Of a stretch of DNA of 14,333 nt, positions 14,302 to 14,333 are shown piece by piece (position 1 is the first letter of the stretch; the number at the start of each line of letters is the position of its first letter). The stretch covers positions 1 through 14,333 of the forward strand of contig CAYNNP010000172.1 of the NCBI GenBank assembly GCA_964398215.1, written 5' to 3'. This DNA comes from CAYNNP01 sp964398215 (GTDB lineage Bacteria > Planctomycetota > Planctomycetia > Pirellulales > Pirellulaceae). A program made the translations under genes and the position numbers. The notes beneath the pieces were generated by a model. That model was not told the DNA's origin, ran no database searches, and saw only the letters and a list, made by a program, of their open reading frames with translations.

Positions 14302-14333
14302 TGAGCCGCAGGGCGATAGCCCCGGTTTCGAGC
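14302..14333. repeat. Second copy of the post-gene repeat, cut by the window end
   Basis: Bases 14302-14329 match 12132-12159 at 24 of 28 positions, sharing GGCGATAGCC. It lies 51 bases after the nuclease stop; the first copy lies 30 bases after the aldehyde dehydrogenase stop. A complementary arm should lie beyond the window. Confidence 0.6.

Overview
The window looks like a stretch of chromosome from a marine planctomycete of the Rhodopirellula/Pirellulaceae kind. The reasons are moderate G+C, mostly absent Shine-Dalgarno sequences, long intergenic spacers with several palindromic repeat families, and several proteins of planctomycete style: a TPR protein with a C-terminal 'NNLAWVLATSP' motif, a two-membrane-segment HAMP-like protein, and a 'GIGWGDGYH' secreted protein. 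This assignment is by pattern recognition; no database was searched.

Layout. Positions 1-289 hold no convincing gene but contain an imperfect inverted-repeat element (114-250). From 290 to 4100 there are three minus-strand genes. In transcription order they are a HAMP-like membrane protein, an exported TPR-repeat protein and a TetA-like 12-TM MFS efflux transporter. The 129-base spacer ahead of the transporter holds two hairpins that share alternative pairing, and a possible 18-codon leader ORF. From 4384 the plus strand carries a secreted protein with an acidic patch (interrupted by a 100-N assembly gap), yaaA (peroxide-stress/DNA-binding family), a planctomycete-type hypothetical protein, and a MoxR AAA+ ATPase followed by a DUF58 protein. 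A minus-strand single-TM protein (9764-10249) converges on DUF58 and diverges from an alpha-ketoglutarate-semialdehyde-type aldehyde dehydrogenase (10513-12102). A 571-base repeat-packed spacer separates this from a beta-CASP metallo-beta-lactamase RNase (12674-14251). The window ends inside a second copy of a repeat also found in that spacer.

How the genes work together. The only pairing with strong functional meaning is MoxR plus DUF58, which in many bacteria forms a chaperone-like module; its frequent vWA/transglutaminase partners are missing here. The other genes read as mostly independent housekeeping or stress functions. I see no CRISPR array, tRNA, rRNA, transposase, phage gene or recognisable defence system. 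The most interesting unexplained material is non-coding: the palindromic elements and the possible attenuator before the efflux pump.
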